The notes beneath the pieces are model-generated. The model made no database searches, had not been told where the DNA came from, and worked only from the letters and a program-made list of their open reading frames with translations. Positions 33,701-43,199 of a stretch of 64,000 nt of DNA are shown piece after piece; positions within the stretch are counted from its first letter, which is position 1, and each line of letters starts with the position of its first letter. The stretch is from Romanomermis culicivorax (taxonomy: Eukaryota; Nematoda; Enoplea; Mermithida; Mermithidae), in NCBI GenBank assembly GCA_963922205.1, contig CAWUHX010000011.1, forward strand, positions 1,353,749 through 1,417,748. The letters run 5' to 3'. The translations under genes were made by a program, and so were the position numbers.

Positions 33701-36700
33701 AAATCTGAATTTTTTAAATTAAAAACAGTGCCAATTACTGGGGGAGAATCGTTGGGGGGGGGGGGGCGATTTGCTCAGGGGCGAATTGTTCGGGGGCGAA
33801 CTGAAGTGGGGGCGAATCACCAGGGGCGAATTGTGGGGGACGAACTGCAGTGGGGGCGAATTACCAGGGGCGAATTGTGGGGGACGAATTGCTAGGGGTG
33901 AATTGTCCGATTCCCACCCGGGCCCTTATTCACTATAGGTTTAACCTCGAATTCAAAGATAATCTCGATAAAAGCAACCACCTCAGTTTCAGCAGTTGCA
34001 CTAGCTTGCCAAAGATATCAAGTGTTTACTATAATCTCAATGTCATCAGTATTATCCCCATCTCAACCTGTTGAGTTGCACTGTTTTCTCAAATTTTTTT
34101 AGTTCTAACTGCATTTCCTGAACCTGGTCTTTAAGCTTAGAATTAGCTAATTCTAAGCCTGAGCTGAGGATTGACAGTTCTGCAATAAAATGATCTGGAA
34201 ATTGTCATCAGCTGAAACTGAGGGTCGATGCTTCACACTTCGAAAATCTTATGACCTGGGTACCTAGTCTTCACAGTATTCATATTACCCAGGTATTTCG
34301 CATACCCAACCTGAGTACTATACTTATAGTCTGTTTTTTATAAAATGCTTTCAGATGCAAAAGTGACACAAATCAGTACTGTCGTCGAAATTGTTGACAT
34401 AAAGTTCTTACTGTAAAATTTTTTACTCAAAAAATCGCTAAAGGTCGGGCCAGTATGCTCAGAAATTTCCAGCCCTACATGATATTTTGTTCATCAGAAA
34501 ATCGCAAAAGTCTAAAATACTACTTGCTTTCCACTTTCATTATTTGGAAGCATTTCAAGAAAAACCGACTATAAATATATGAACATTGGAGTGTTTAATT
34601 TAGCCCATACAATATCTTGTTAGAAATTCGGGCAGACAGGTCACCTGAATACCTAGGTAGCACCCAGGTGTCATTTTTGAGATTAATCTGGTAGGTATAC
34701 CCAGGTACCCAAAATACCTGGGTACCCAGTATGAAGCATGGCTGAGAATCAGCAATTTAATACAGACATTGAGATTATTCTCAGATTGGGTTAGTGCAAC
34801 TAACCCCGGGTTTTTCATGGTGCCTTATGACGCACTTTCAATCACAAGCATAAGTTGAAAAAAACAAAATGACTATAATATGCATATACCTTACTATTTT
34901 TCAGCTAGACTTAGAGGCATAGATTCGGATCAGTCAGGATTTACTATTCTATATTGCTATTGGTTTAGCATTTCTCCACATTAGAGTGAAGTCAACCATT
35001 AGTTTGTATATAATTTTCATGCAGAAAAATTTTACTGTGGTTGATACAATGCTATGGGAGGACAACATGCACGAATCTGCAGAATACACTTTTCCACAGA
35101 TATGAAAAATTTCATTAACAGAAGGAATGAAAATCCAATATTACAAAAGTGAGTTTTCATAACTTTAACCCAAGTTCTCGAAAATCTAGTCCACTCCTTT
35201 TTCTAGCCTGGTAACTATCTAAGCAATTATATAGATCCATGGGGGCATTTTCCAGTAAGCCAGTTATACACTAATCGAAGAAAATTGTACGCATTAAAAC
35301 TTGTTATTATGATTTGTGCTCGAAATCAAAAATAATTAAATTTATTTCTTCTCGGAAATTCTTCAATCGAATCGAGTTTTTTTTAAAGTTCACAGTTATT
35401 TATTGGTAGGCACATGATAAAGGCCAATAAAAAACCTCTGATGTGTCATAAACACGTTCTTCAGCCAATAATTTTCAATCATTTCCAATTTATAGAAGCT
35501 ATCTATGACTCACCGTTTGAGGGAATCCACTCTGAATAACCGAATGTCGGGCGATTTCGCACATATCGCTGGCGCTAAATTTCCAGACTTGAGCAGCAAT
35601 ACTATATTCTTCGATCAACGGTTCCTAAAAAAGTAAGCAATGCTACAAAAAAGAAGACGAGGACAAACAATGCTGAAATTACGTGATCTGAGGCCAGTTG
35701 CACCAACGTTCAGTTAGTTAAGTGGACCCCAGGGTTTTTTGTGCGCTGAGTAGTATGCACAGTGCACAAATCGTGTCAAAAAAGTGAGCACTGTAAGAAA
35801 AAAAATCTGCTCTTTCATAACATAAATTCATGTGACGTTACATCACTTTCGCTGACATTTGAGTGGGATTTTGTGAGACTGGAAACTGTATGTAAAAATT
35901 TGAAATATTACAGCTCTAACATGAATACCAACAGTGAGTTCATGTAACAACGCTAACAATGGTAAAATGTGGCAGAAGAAAGACCAGTATTGCCAACTCT
36001 TGACTGCGAAAAACTCAGAAAAAATCCCCGAACTTTTCAGATCACAAAATATGTATGAAATACTAACAATAAACCATTCTATTAAATTCAAATGAAAATA
36101 AAACATTTTTTTCGAGCAGATTTTTTGCCATTTGGCAAAAGCGGTCAAAAATTTTTTCACATTTTCGCTAAATTATTTTTTTACTGAAAAATAACCACAC
36201 ATGCCTAATTTATGCTTTTTTGACCTTATTGGAACATCATCTTGCTCTCATCATCAACAATCATCTGAAGTCAAAAGATTTTGCGAACTATTTCCAGTTT
36301 CAGAGTTTAAAAAGGAACAAATATAAATAAATAAGTTAAAATTTTTGGAGTCAAAATGGCCTATAGACCTAAAATTTTAGAAGCCAATATCCTCTAAAAT
36401 ATCTAAAAGAAAGCCTGGCCGAAGGTAACTGTTCCTGACTGAGCGGAAAGTTTCGATCTGTATCGTAGCTTAGTTCAAATCTTGTGTTATTAAGTATATC
36501 ATCCATAGGAGCGCGATTTATTCTTAATCTATACACGAATTCATCCAAATCAAAAATAATATGTGGTTGAATATGTCGCTTTTTAGGAGGCATTTCCACA
36601 TTATCATTATCTTCATCCTCATTACTACTCCACAACATTATGAAGCATACATGTAACGGAGCTCCGAGGTCTGGGGGGGGGGGTTGGAGCACTTTTTTGG

Positions 36701-39700
36701 GGCCGGGGGTCAGTAATTCCCAAAATTTTGGGGCGAGGGGTCCTGAAAGAAAAAAAAATTCGATTTTTTTCATGAAAAATGTCCGAAAAACGGTTTAAAA
36801 AGTATTAATTTTTGTCTAAAAAATGATAAAATATCTACTCATGGCGCGAAGCGCCGAGAAAATTGACGTTTTTGACCATTTTTTGTTCAAAAATTGACAT
36901 TTTTCATGAAAAAAATGACATCTTTCATGAAAAAAATGACATTTTTCAATATTTTTCCGACTAAAACTATGGGCGTCCCTAGGGCTACCCTATGGCTAGC
37001 CATAGGATTGGAAAATCCTGGGGAGGAGGGGGGGCGGTCGCCCAATGGCTAGCCGTATGGTCGACAATTTCTGGGGGGGTCCCATAGCACTTCCCCCCCC
37101 CAATTACATGTATGTTATTAAGTCGTAAGAAATTAGTCAAGTGTACAAAAATGATTATAACTACTATTTTTGGTCCTTCTTTCTTCCTTAGCCCATAGAA
37201 TTTTTCTGCGAACATGGAACTTACTTGAGGTTCTAAACATTTGGAGAAGTGAAGTTGGCAAAAATTTATGTCACCCTTGTGTGTCTTTAGAATGGACAAT
37301 ATTTAAGAAGTTCAAATGGAGAATGGTGAACTGTCAAACCAGAATATAAACAGGAAGGCGAAGGACTTTCTCATACGTATAGCTCTGCAGTCTGCACTAT
37401 CATCGGTTTAACGTTGGTACCAGTGTTTTTTCTGCACCCGGCTTTCTGCACAGTGCAGAAAAGCCAAAAAAAGTTTCTACACTGCTGTTTTCTCCTGTTA
37501 AAATAATACAATAATAGTGAATATAGGAAAAAAGCAAATTAAATGTGTAATTGTGTAAAATGTGTAAAGAAAAATAATTGATTTTAAAAGTTCAGAATCA
37601 ATGACTGACACATTATACAAGAATATATGTGATCAAACACATAACTCAAAAATTTCTGGACCAGAGCAGAAATCACCAAAACAATTCTGCACGAAGCCTA
37701 AAAAGTCTCCACTGTGCAGAAAAAACAGTTGGTCAAAATTTCAAGTAGGGAAGTCCCAGACACGGACACTCCTGTCATGCAGACATTTATATAACGGAGC
37801 TCGAAGGCTTGGGGATGGGTTAGACAGCTGTTTTGTGTGTGGGATAACCATTAGGAGGTCATTAATGGACAAAAATTTCAAATTTTTCGTTCAAAAAATT
37901 CAAAAATAGTAATAGTTGTATAAAAATATCGTTTTTTCTACAAAAAATAGACAAACGTCCAAAATATTGAGCTAGCATGGCTAACCCTTAGTCAACTATA
38001 TGATTGACAAATATGAAGACGGGTATATGGCCAAAGATTTTTGGCGGGGGTATCATGACACCTCCACCAATAGGGCTTCTGATAATTTGACTACTCAGAC
38101 AAAAACAGTCAAGTACAATTACGTGCAATGTAAAAGTAAATAGCTATTCAAGTGCAAATCTTGCATGAAAATAACAAAAAGTAGCATTAAAATCCATGTT
38201 CAAAGTAAAAGTTTGATGATCAGCATAGAATTTGTTGTCCTATATGTTGCAACATTCTGGAGAATCGATCAAGTTGATTTCGGCATGAGAACAAACATCT
38301 ACTAATAACTGGCCACTAATCGATTGAGCACGTGCAAATTTATTGACTGGCTAAAGCCGGGTATATACTTACCCGTACGCACGTGCGCCGCCGATTTTTG
38401 AGCGGGCCCCGCTATTTGCGGCCCGGAAATTGAACGCACAATCGTGCGCCGCATTGCGGGTGCCGGGCGAAAAATTTGCGGGACCCAATAATTTTGCGCG
38501 TGCGGGCAAGTAGAAACCATTTCTACTTTTTCGCACATCTGTAATTCATGCGGATCAGGAACCACCGCCGCAGTACATTAAAGTATTGTTTTTTGCCCAT
38601 GGCGCACGATTGAACTTCATTTTCAAGCCCCCCGTTGGCGCGATGCGATCGCATGCGAATATTTTTAGCTTGTTTCTGAAACGGGGGGAAAACTTTGGAC
38701 TGTTTCCCAAGTTGGGAAAAACATTGTCGGATGCACGGTAGAAAATTCAAACAATATTACGCGCGGAAAATACATGGCTACTGTGCCTGGCGCATTTTAA
38801 AACGCAATGTCATACGTTCGGGGGAGGGGCACCGTTTTTTCCTCAAATGGGGTGTTTTGAGGAAAAAAATCTCGGAATGAGGAAAAAAATTTTGGGTATG
38901 GTTCTCATTGAGGAAAAAATTTGGGGGAATTCAAAACCGAAAAGATGCGTTTCCGGCGCTTCGTGCCGGTCATGGGTATAATCTTGACTAGTTTCTATCA
39001 GGCGCGGCCGTTAGCATATCATACTTGTAAACTATCGTTTTCTGCTCATGGCGCACGATTGTACTTGATTTTCCAGCCCTCCCTCACACCGGTACGCGTA
39101 CAGTTAAGTATATTCAAATGCGGCCCGCAATGAGGCCGCATGCGCTTTTTTGGCTGAAGTATATTTTGACAACCCGCATTTTGGCCGCACATTGGCAGGT
39201 CGCAAAACTGCTCCGCACGTGCGTACGGGTAAGTATACACCCAGCTTAAGGAGGAATTTTAAGCTTCCACTCACGTATTTCTCAAAACACCAATTTGAGG
39301 CAATACTTTTTAGTTATGCCTTGGAAGACTTCGATATTATGGGTAAATTTCCAGATATAGCCGAATGGATGGATACCCATGACGTAAAATTCCATAACTT
39401 TACAAAATAGTCATGACTTGTAGATTTTGTTTGATCTGCGCTGCAATATGCCTTACTAAAACGGAGAAACGTTTTCCGTTGAAATTCTGGTAGCACTTAC
39501 CTTATAATGCGATCAATAGCCCAAAACGAACTCAGTAATGTTTTAGTCCACTAGTCCGTTAGCTAAACCATCCAGTAATGTCCATTTATTTTGAAATGAA
39601 AGAGAACCAAAAAGGTAGGTCTAATTTGATATGCGATTTTCGCTGAGTGGAAAAGTACATACTGTAGTAAAGAACAACTGGAATGCCAAAATCATCGGAA

Positions 39701-42700
39701 GACCACACTGCTTATCGACTTTCAATTTGGATAAAACTGTGTGTGACATCTGAGTGTTGAGACATTTTGATCACTTATAAGTAATGCGAGGAAATTTTCA
39801 GCCTTTCTGTTTACAGCTCTTGAACGAAAAATTTTATTCCCTGATTACTGTAATTAGCTTTCCGTGTTGAACTGAAGCATAGTCGTGCTTACCAGTGGAC
39901 ATTATTTATACTGATTTTACTTAATAATAGTGAGTCCGCTTATTACATAATCTCAACAACAAGAAGAAGCGTAAGATGTGTAAATGCATTCAGTCGAAAG
40001 ACCTTTGTGAGAAGGTTAATGTTATTCATGAAATCGGTTTTGATCTGCAATATTTTGCGAGATATACGAGCCAGAATTTCAGCAAAGTTTGAATAAATAA
40101 AGTTGCGAGCGAAACGACATCCGCCCGTGAGCAAATAATTTTTCGCGGTGTGATACATCAAACACATTTTTTCGATGTTTGTATGAACCACAGTTGCAGC
40201 GATTAGGTACATGCTCATTTATCATTTTACGCTGCTTACATGCAAATTTGGATGAAAATGAGATCCACTAGGAAGTTTGACATTACTTAGCTCGCTTTGC
40301 GCTGCCGAATGCATTATGCCTTCCTCACGTGAAAAAACGGTCATTAAAAATTTGTTCAGTCATCCTATATTGAACCATGGCAGATCCCTACACCGGCAAA
40401 AATGACGGCACCAGAGCATCACTAATTCTAGGATTCTACTATGAATTTATATAGAATAAGGATTATATCTTATTTGAACAGGAAATCTGTTTGTTAGCCA
40501 AAAAATGGATTAAGATCGGCTGAATTCCGAAAAATGGATAAAAATTAAGGAAAAATTCCTTTGAGATACATAAACTTGATATAGAATATAACAGTCGTTT
40601 CATTTTTGATATCAGGCTTCCAATAACTATTTTTATTGTAGCGCTATTTATGTGAAAGTAGCTTGTAGGTAATTGTACGTAATACAGATAAAAATATGGT
40701 TAGAAAAGACATCGTTTTTTACCTTTGTATAATGGAATTGCAACGGATCGTCAGTCGATAAGCTAATATTCAATCCTTTCGCCATGAATTCCGCCAACGG
40801 ATTACGCTGATAACTCAAAAACAAACCATTATTGCTCAATGGCGACATGGCCACTCCGATTTGATCAAGATAATACAAGTATTGAACCACAGGCGACTAG
40901 AGAAAAAAATCTTTGAAGACAGTTCAAAACGAACCAAAATGAACGTTGAAAATCATACTTTTCTGAGCTGTAAGCCGTGGGCTATACTCTCAGCGACCAT
41001 GAAGCCAGCCACCAGATGGTAAATAGGACCGGCTTCACCGCAATGGGGACGGAAGGCGAATGTATTAAGTCCACGTTTTCTAAACGGAAATGATAATAAT
41101 TGAAAGCATCACCATATGCCTACGCAGATCATCCCAGAGAAGTGGTATTATCTGTCCTGTTTTAGGTTTGGAAATTCATTTACCATACCAGCAAGAATGA
41201 CTTACTGGTTGAGTGATATGGGACAAAAATGACTTATCGGTACACAAAATTTTGGGAAGCGTCATAATGGGTGAGCCAATTTGCAGGAAATGAGTAAGTG
41301 GGCACATTTAGAAGGACTGCTATTGGCATTTTTCCAGACTGCGTGATCTGTATGAGAAAAATACGTTTATAGTGTCCACAGGTATGAAAATGTATATCAT
41401 AAATGGTTATTATGTCAAGTCAATATGTCAAACATTACGATGTATGAAAGTTGCAACCTTACACAGCGAAATAATAAAAGAGTCAGGGCGTGACATAGGA
41501 AAAATGCTACCTTTACCATATATGATTTGTCCCTAAATAGATTTTCGACCCTGAGGACGTCTCTCTCCATGTCTATTTTTTACCTCCGGTGAATGTTTAT
41601 GAATGAAGAATGCGAAATAGTGCTTCAGAATAAAAAACTTTTCTCCGTTTTTTAATTTCTAAAACTTTACATTATAAGTCTTTTTAATGACTTTTTAAAT
41701 ATGTTACGAAGTTTTTAACCGCAGAAAGAACAATCTAAAAATAGGAGATTACTTTCGAAAATGGTTCAATACGTTCAAATTAGCGTGCATGTAGAATAAG
41801 TAGTAGCCGTAGGGTGGATTCTCTGCGCTAGACCACAAATCGGCGGGCGGATTTCGTGAATCGAAATTTATAGTTTCTAACTTCGACTCGTCGTCGACAC
41901 TATCCATACCGCAAACCTGATCAAGTTTGGAAATAACAGTTTTTTTAAATTATAAAAATCATGCTCTTGACTGGAAGTTGATTTTTATTGCTCCAAAGAC
42001 TTTCATTGCGGTCGGAGATATCTGGGAAAATTTGTTTATGTCTAACTGGGGTGAATAGAAGCGGACTTCGGACATTGAATTGCCTAATCATGGAAGCAGT
42101 AAAACTCGTTTACTATGAAATATGTCAGTTTTTCGGTTTTCATCCATTACAAGTATTGAATTATGAGGCCAAATGACGATGGTCGTCGAATTTCTCTTGC
42201 AGAATTATTATAACTATTGAATATTCGAATATCTGAATATTCAAAGTAAAATCGGAATTATCAATCACAACAAAAAGTTTCGTGTATAGTGCACCGCTCT
42301 CTACGATGCTGGGCAACAGCAGAAATTTGTCATGGTTGAAAAAACCTCTTTTTTGATTGGTAGTCTGTTTTCAACTTGAAACTGGAGAATATCCTTCCCT
42401 TTTGCTAGAAATTATTATAGGTAGCTGATTTCTTGTTGATTTTTTGGTTTTTTAACTAGGTGTTTGATACTATCAATTCCACTAAAAACATCAGCACATT
42501 TGTTGCCGAAGTTTAGCGCTTTATAATTTTGACCAGCACAAGGAATTTTATCGATCTGAATTTTATCTACAGATAACGCAAAGACTTACGTAATTTAGAA
42601 ATTGATGCAATTCCGGATGGCTTTTGGGATCATTAGTAACTTCGAACAGTGGTAGAAAGACATTGTCCAATAATTGTTGAAAATTATGACAAACTCCTTT

Positions 42701-43199
42701 AGCTTTATAAATGTCACTTAAATGGGTGAAATGTTAACAAAACCGTGTCTGAGAAACATAGTAGACCTTTTTACTATAGTCGAGGAACTTGGATCAACCA
42801 GCGGACAGATCGCGAATGAACGTTGTTCCTGACCGCCCATTTGGCTAATGTGTCCCATTCATCTCGACTTTTACCATAAATTGATAATCGGTACTCAGCG
42901 TATTGATATTTTGATTCCTCAAGATCACTAATAACTTCCTGCAAATGGAGGCACATTCTGTACACGAGTATCCTAACGATATAATTTTTTATGTACTTGA
43001 AAGTTCACGGTTTTGAGTATAGAAAAATTCTTATTACATGTATGTTTATTTTAAGTGTATTCTTTACCTTCAACAAATCAGCGAAGAATTTTCCATTATG
43101 AACGTTGTCAGTTTTGATGAAAATTTCTCGCAGTATGTTTTGACCCATTGGGTTATATTTGCTATTAAATTTATCGAACCGATGAAAAGTATTACGATC
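18555..43199 (-). CDS. AMPD: AMP deaminase, eight C-terminal exons (5' exons outside or not found)
   Basis: AMP deaminase converts AMP to IMP and ammonia in the purine nucleotide cycle. Eight exons join in perfect phase: 43199-43068, 42938-42775, 42716-42590, 41916-41753, 41079-40959, 40896-40723, 35624-35514 and 18761-18555. They carry the order of family blocks: [73 protein letters not shown] (catalytic His/Glu), [30 protein letters not shown] (catalytic Asp pair), [15 protein letters not shown] and [19 protein letters not shown]. All use GT-AG. No stop or frameshift is seen, so the gene looks functional. The regulatory N terminus and the HxH metal site are missing, so their exons lie further right. 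Confidence 0.95.
19107..20221. mobile_element. Tc1/mariner-type non-autonomous element
   Basis: A 1115-bp element with ends CAGGGTGTCTCAAAAAAGGC on the left and the inverse of CAGGTTGTCTAAAAAAAGAA on the right, flanked by TA (19105-19106, 20222-20223). This terminal style and the TA target fit Tc1/mariner. No transposase frame is present. Inside are a GC-richer segment with a hairpin (GCGCACGT...ACGTGTGCGC, about 19337-19358) and a portion shared with 22620-23085. It lies in the 16.75-kb AMP deaminase intron. Confidence 0.7.
20222..21770. other. Intronic sequence, no gene; fold-prone segments
   Basis: No supported gene. It contains CCTGGGCCCGGTTTCACC at 20409-20426, the inverse of which (GGTGAAACTGGGCCCTGG) occurs at 23236-23253, so these could be the two ends of a larger decayed element. 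A short hairpin ACGAGTCC...GGACTCGT spans about 20958-21003. The rest is AT-rich. Confidence 0.35.
21771..22130. repeat. Degenerate short repeats (CTTGAAAAA / CAAGATG family)
   Basis: A run of CTTGAAAAAA units (about 21773-21845) passes into TTCAAGATGCATCGCAAAAA-like units, which are their rough complement, and on to about 22120. The two halves could pair. No coding potential. Confidence 0.55.
22620..23085. repeat. Dispersed repeat shared with the mariner-type element, with a coding-like core
   Basis: The edges match 19223-19255 (TGTTGTAGTGTGTTT...CCGATTT) and 19675-19800 (GGGGTTTA, CGGGTAA, GTGCATTAAGGACG, CCTGCCC) in the same order. Between them lies a GC-richer stretch with a minus-strand frame (22847-22656) encoding [20 protein letters not shown] and similar, absent from the first copy. 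That frame is not recognised and is too short to trust. The whole looks like an unclassified repeat with a captured or internal segment. Confidence 0.45.
23597..23882. repeat. Palindromic TTGTATGrTGTCAyACAA motif, three copies
   Basis: GTTGTATG-GTGT-CATACAAC-type inverted repeats occur near 23604, 23818 and 23859; the last two are 41 bp apart in tandem with CCACCCGTAAGATTGATG between them, and the first has the same CCACCCGTAGGATTGATG after it. The 23086-23596 flank is repetitive GGTTGGTT-type sequence without a gene. Confidence 0.65.
24000..25640. repeat. Intronic low-complexity array of GAATTT...ACAAAAAA units
   Basis: From about 24720 to 25620 the sequence is a chain of degenerate 35-60-bp units, each with GAATTT or AATTTTG followed by a pyrimidine-rich link (CTCACAAAAAA, CCCGGAAAAA). 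It reads like an old minisatellite. A 158-codon minus frame at 24702-24226 just to its left is hydrophobic and unlike any family I know; it is not called. Confidence 0.45.
25641..28540. other. Intronic sequence, no gene seen
   Basis: AT-rich, with a G/C-run segment at 27690-27950 (a C12 run at about 27871) that looks like the end of a decayed element, and degenerate ATTT...CACTTTTTGTGA strings at 27200-27480 similar to the 24.7-25.6 kb array. Nothing coding is supported. Confidence 0.4.
28545..29185. repeat. Tandem satellite, about 95-101-bp unit, six to seven copies
   Basis: CACTTTACACAAAAAATT-type cores recur at about 28583, 28683, 28775, 28872, 28970 and 29064, each followed some 30 bp on by a GTAGACAAACGTAATTCCGC-like block, then TTTTTTGGTGGAAGGGGTTC and a GGAATTCAATGG-like block. 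Units differ by point changes and small indels. It lies inside the large AMP deaminase intron. Confidence 0.8.
29186..31330. other. Intronic sequence with a weak duplicated segment
   Basis: Segments near 29660-29790 and 30015-30130 are diverged copies (AAAATYCTGTYTATGRGTRCTCC, then ATACATTCCTAC). The remainder, to 31330, is AT-rich and shows no gene. Confidence 0.35.
31330..31600. repeat. Dispersed repeat, one orientation
   Basis: About 260 bp including GGAAAATGCCCCCATAG, GGAGTGGACTTTA, TTGAGAACTTGGGTAAAG and GTATATTCTGCAG. The reverse complement of the same string of landmarks occurs at 35040-35280. Family unknown. Confidence 0.6.
32365..33935. mobile_element. Foldback-like element with tandem-repeat arms
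   Basis: The left arm (about 32368-32512) is a tandem array of roughly 14-bp units (CAATTCGCCCC, with variants); the right arm (about 33741-33930) is the same array in inverse (GGGGGCGAATTG). The outer ends match inversely: CGGGCCCGGTTCTTGGACAA on the left and the complement of GGTGAATTGTCCGATTCCC then ACCCGGGCCC on the right. Long inverted repeats made of short tandem units are the hallmark of foldback elements. The 1.2-kb centre is AT-rich without a transposase. Confidence 0.7.
34200..34745. repeat. Inverted ACCCAGGTA-rich sequence around the MITE
   Basis: The stretches just outside the MITE, 34200-34320 and 34630-34745, are rich in ACCCAGGTA/TACCTGGGT in both orientations and share TGCTTCA. 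They look like the arms of a fold-back or an older element into which the MITE inserted. 34746-35039 shows nothing. Confidence 0.5.
34327..34572. mobile_element. TA-flanked MITE, copy 1
   Basis: A 246-bp element with inverse ends TAGTCTGTTTTTTATAAAAT and, on the other strand, TAGTCGGTTTTTCTTGAAAT, flanked by TA. A second copy lies at 53347-53591 and is similar along the whole length. Tc1/mariner affinity is inferred from the TA target. Confidence 0.72.
35040..35280. repeat. Dispersed repeat, inverted copy
   Basis: Reverse-complement partner of 31330-31600 (CTGCAGAATACAC, ACCCAAGTTCTCGAAAA, TAGTCCACTCC, CATGGGGGCATTTTCC). The two copies about 3.5 kb apart in opposite orientation could pair in the intron transcript. 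Confidence 0.6.
35514..35624 (-). CDS. AMPD: AMP deaminase penultimate exon
   Basis: A 111-bp exon of 37 codons between TTTTTTAG and GTGAGT, phase 0 on both sides. It encodes [15 protein letters not shown] and [15 protein letters not shown], the helices after the catalytic Asp pair. It stands alone: 5.1 kb from the exon before it and 16.75 kb from the exon after it. Confidence 0.95.
35625..36345. other. Intronic sequence, no gene seen
   Basis: Left part of the 5.1-kb AMP deaminase intron. AT-rich; only short unsupported frames. Near 36345-36417 it carries the end of a CAGGC-type hAT MITE (AAAGAAAGCCTG at the boundary), whose other end I could not place. Confidence 0.4.
36418..36638 (-). pseudogene. 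PIF/Harbinger transposase N-terminal fragment
   Basis: From Met at 36638 ([18 protein letters not shown]) the frame passes through [20 protein letters not shown] to [12 protein letters not shown], the region before the helix-turn-helix of Harbinger transposases (arm of arginine-rich helix, then a PLS-x-E-Q-L motif). It is cut at 36418 by the end of a hAT-type MITE and has a second insertion immediately upstream of its Met. A different copy from the one at 15.5-16.7 kb. Assignment from motif order only. Confidence 0.5.
36656..37104. mobile_element. G/C-run element flanked by TACATGTA
   Basis: A 449-bp segment is bracketed by the 8-bp palindrome TACATGTA (36648-36655 and 37105-37112). Its ends are rich in G runs on the left and C runs on the right, its centre holds CTAGCCATAGG/CCTATGGCTAG-type palindromes and GACATTTTTCATGAAAAAAA repeats. 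A related, more decayed segment lies at about 37795-38075 (ACGGAGCTC..., GCTAGCATGGCTAACC, CACCTCCACCAA). Eight-base duplication suggests hAT, but clear terminal inverted repeats are lacking. Confidence 0.55.
37795..38075. repeat. Decayed relative of the G/C-run element
   Basis: Shares ACGGAGCTC at its left end, a central run of AAAATTT strings, a GCTAGCATGGCTAACC block and a right end CACCTCCACCAAT with the element at 36656-37104. No flanking duplication is visible. 37113-37794 and 38076-38355 hold no supported feature. Confidence 0.45.
38356..39245. mobile_element. GC-rich element with about 35-bp terminal inverted repeats
   Basis: The left end reads GCCGGGTATATACTTACCCG then TACGCACGTGCG; the right end is the inverse, ...CGCACGTGCGTA then CGGGTAAGTATACACCCAGC. 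The element is 890 bp, far richer in GC than its surroundings, and contains a direct repeat (GCCCATGGCGCACGATTG at about 38597, and GCTCATGGCGCACGATTG at about 39044). No transposase frame. Flanks may include a short TAA/TTAA duplication, but this is unclear, so the superfamily stays open. Confidence 0.68.
39246..40722. other. Intronic sequence, no gene seen
   Basis: Rest of the 5.1-kb AMP deaminase intron. Short frames here have no recognisable motif, and no repeat with clear ends is visible. Confidence 0.4.
40723..43199 (-). CDS. AMPD: AMP deaminase exon cluster (six exons of the catalytic domain)
   Basis: Six exons of 132, 164, 127, 164, 121 and 174 bp are separated by introns of 129, 58, 673, 673 and 62 bp. 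Phases are 0, 2, 0, 2 and 0, and every join restores a continuous family sequence; for example the codon split at 42775/42716 gives Tyr in PRLYDIYKAKG. Acceptors are TTGCAG, TTTAAG, ATCAG, GTTTAG and CTCTAG. The two larger introns hold no supported feature. To the right of 43199 the acceptor TTTTCAG is clear, but the preceding exon is not seen in the next 800 bp, after which the LTR element begins. Confidence 0.94.

Noticed and set aside
38302..39496. Several 60-90-codon frames in the GC-rich element
   Set aside because: They follow GC-rich repeats, have no shared motif and are present in opposing frames.
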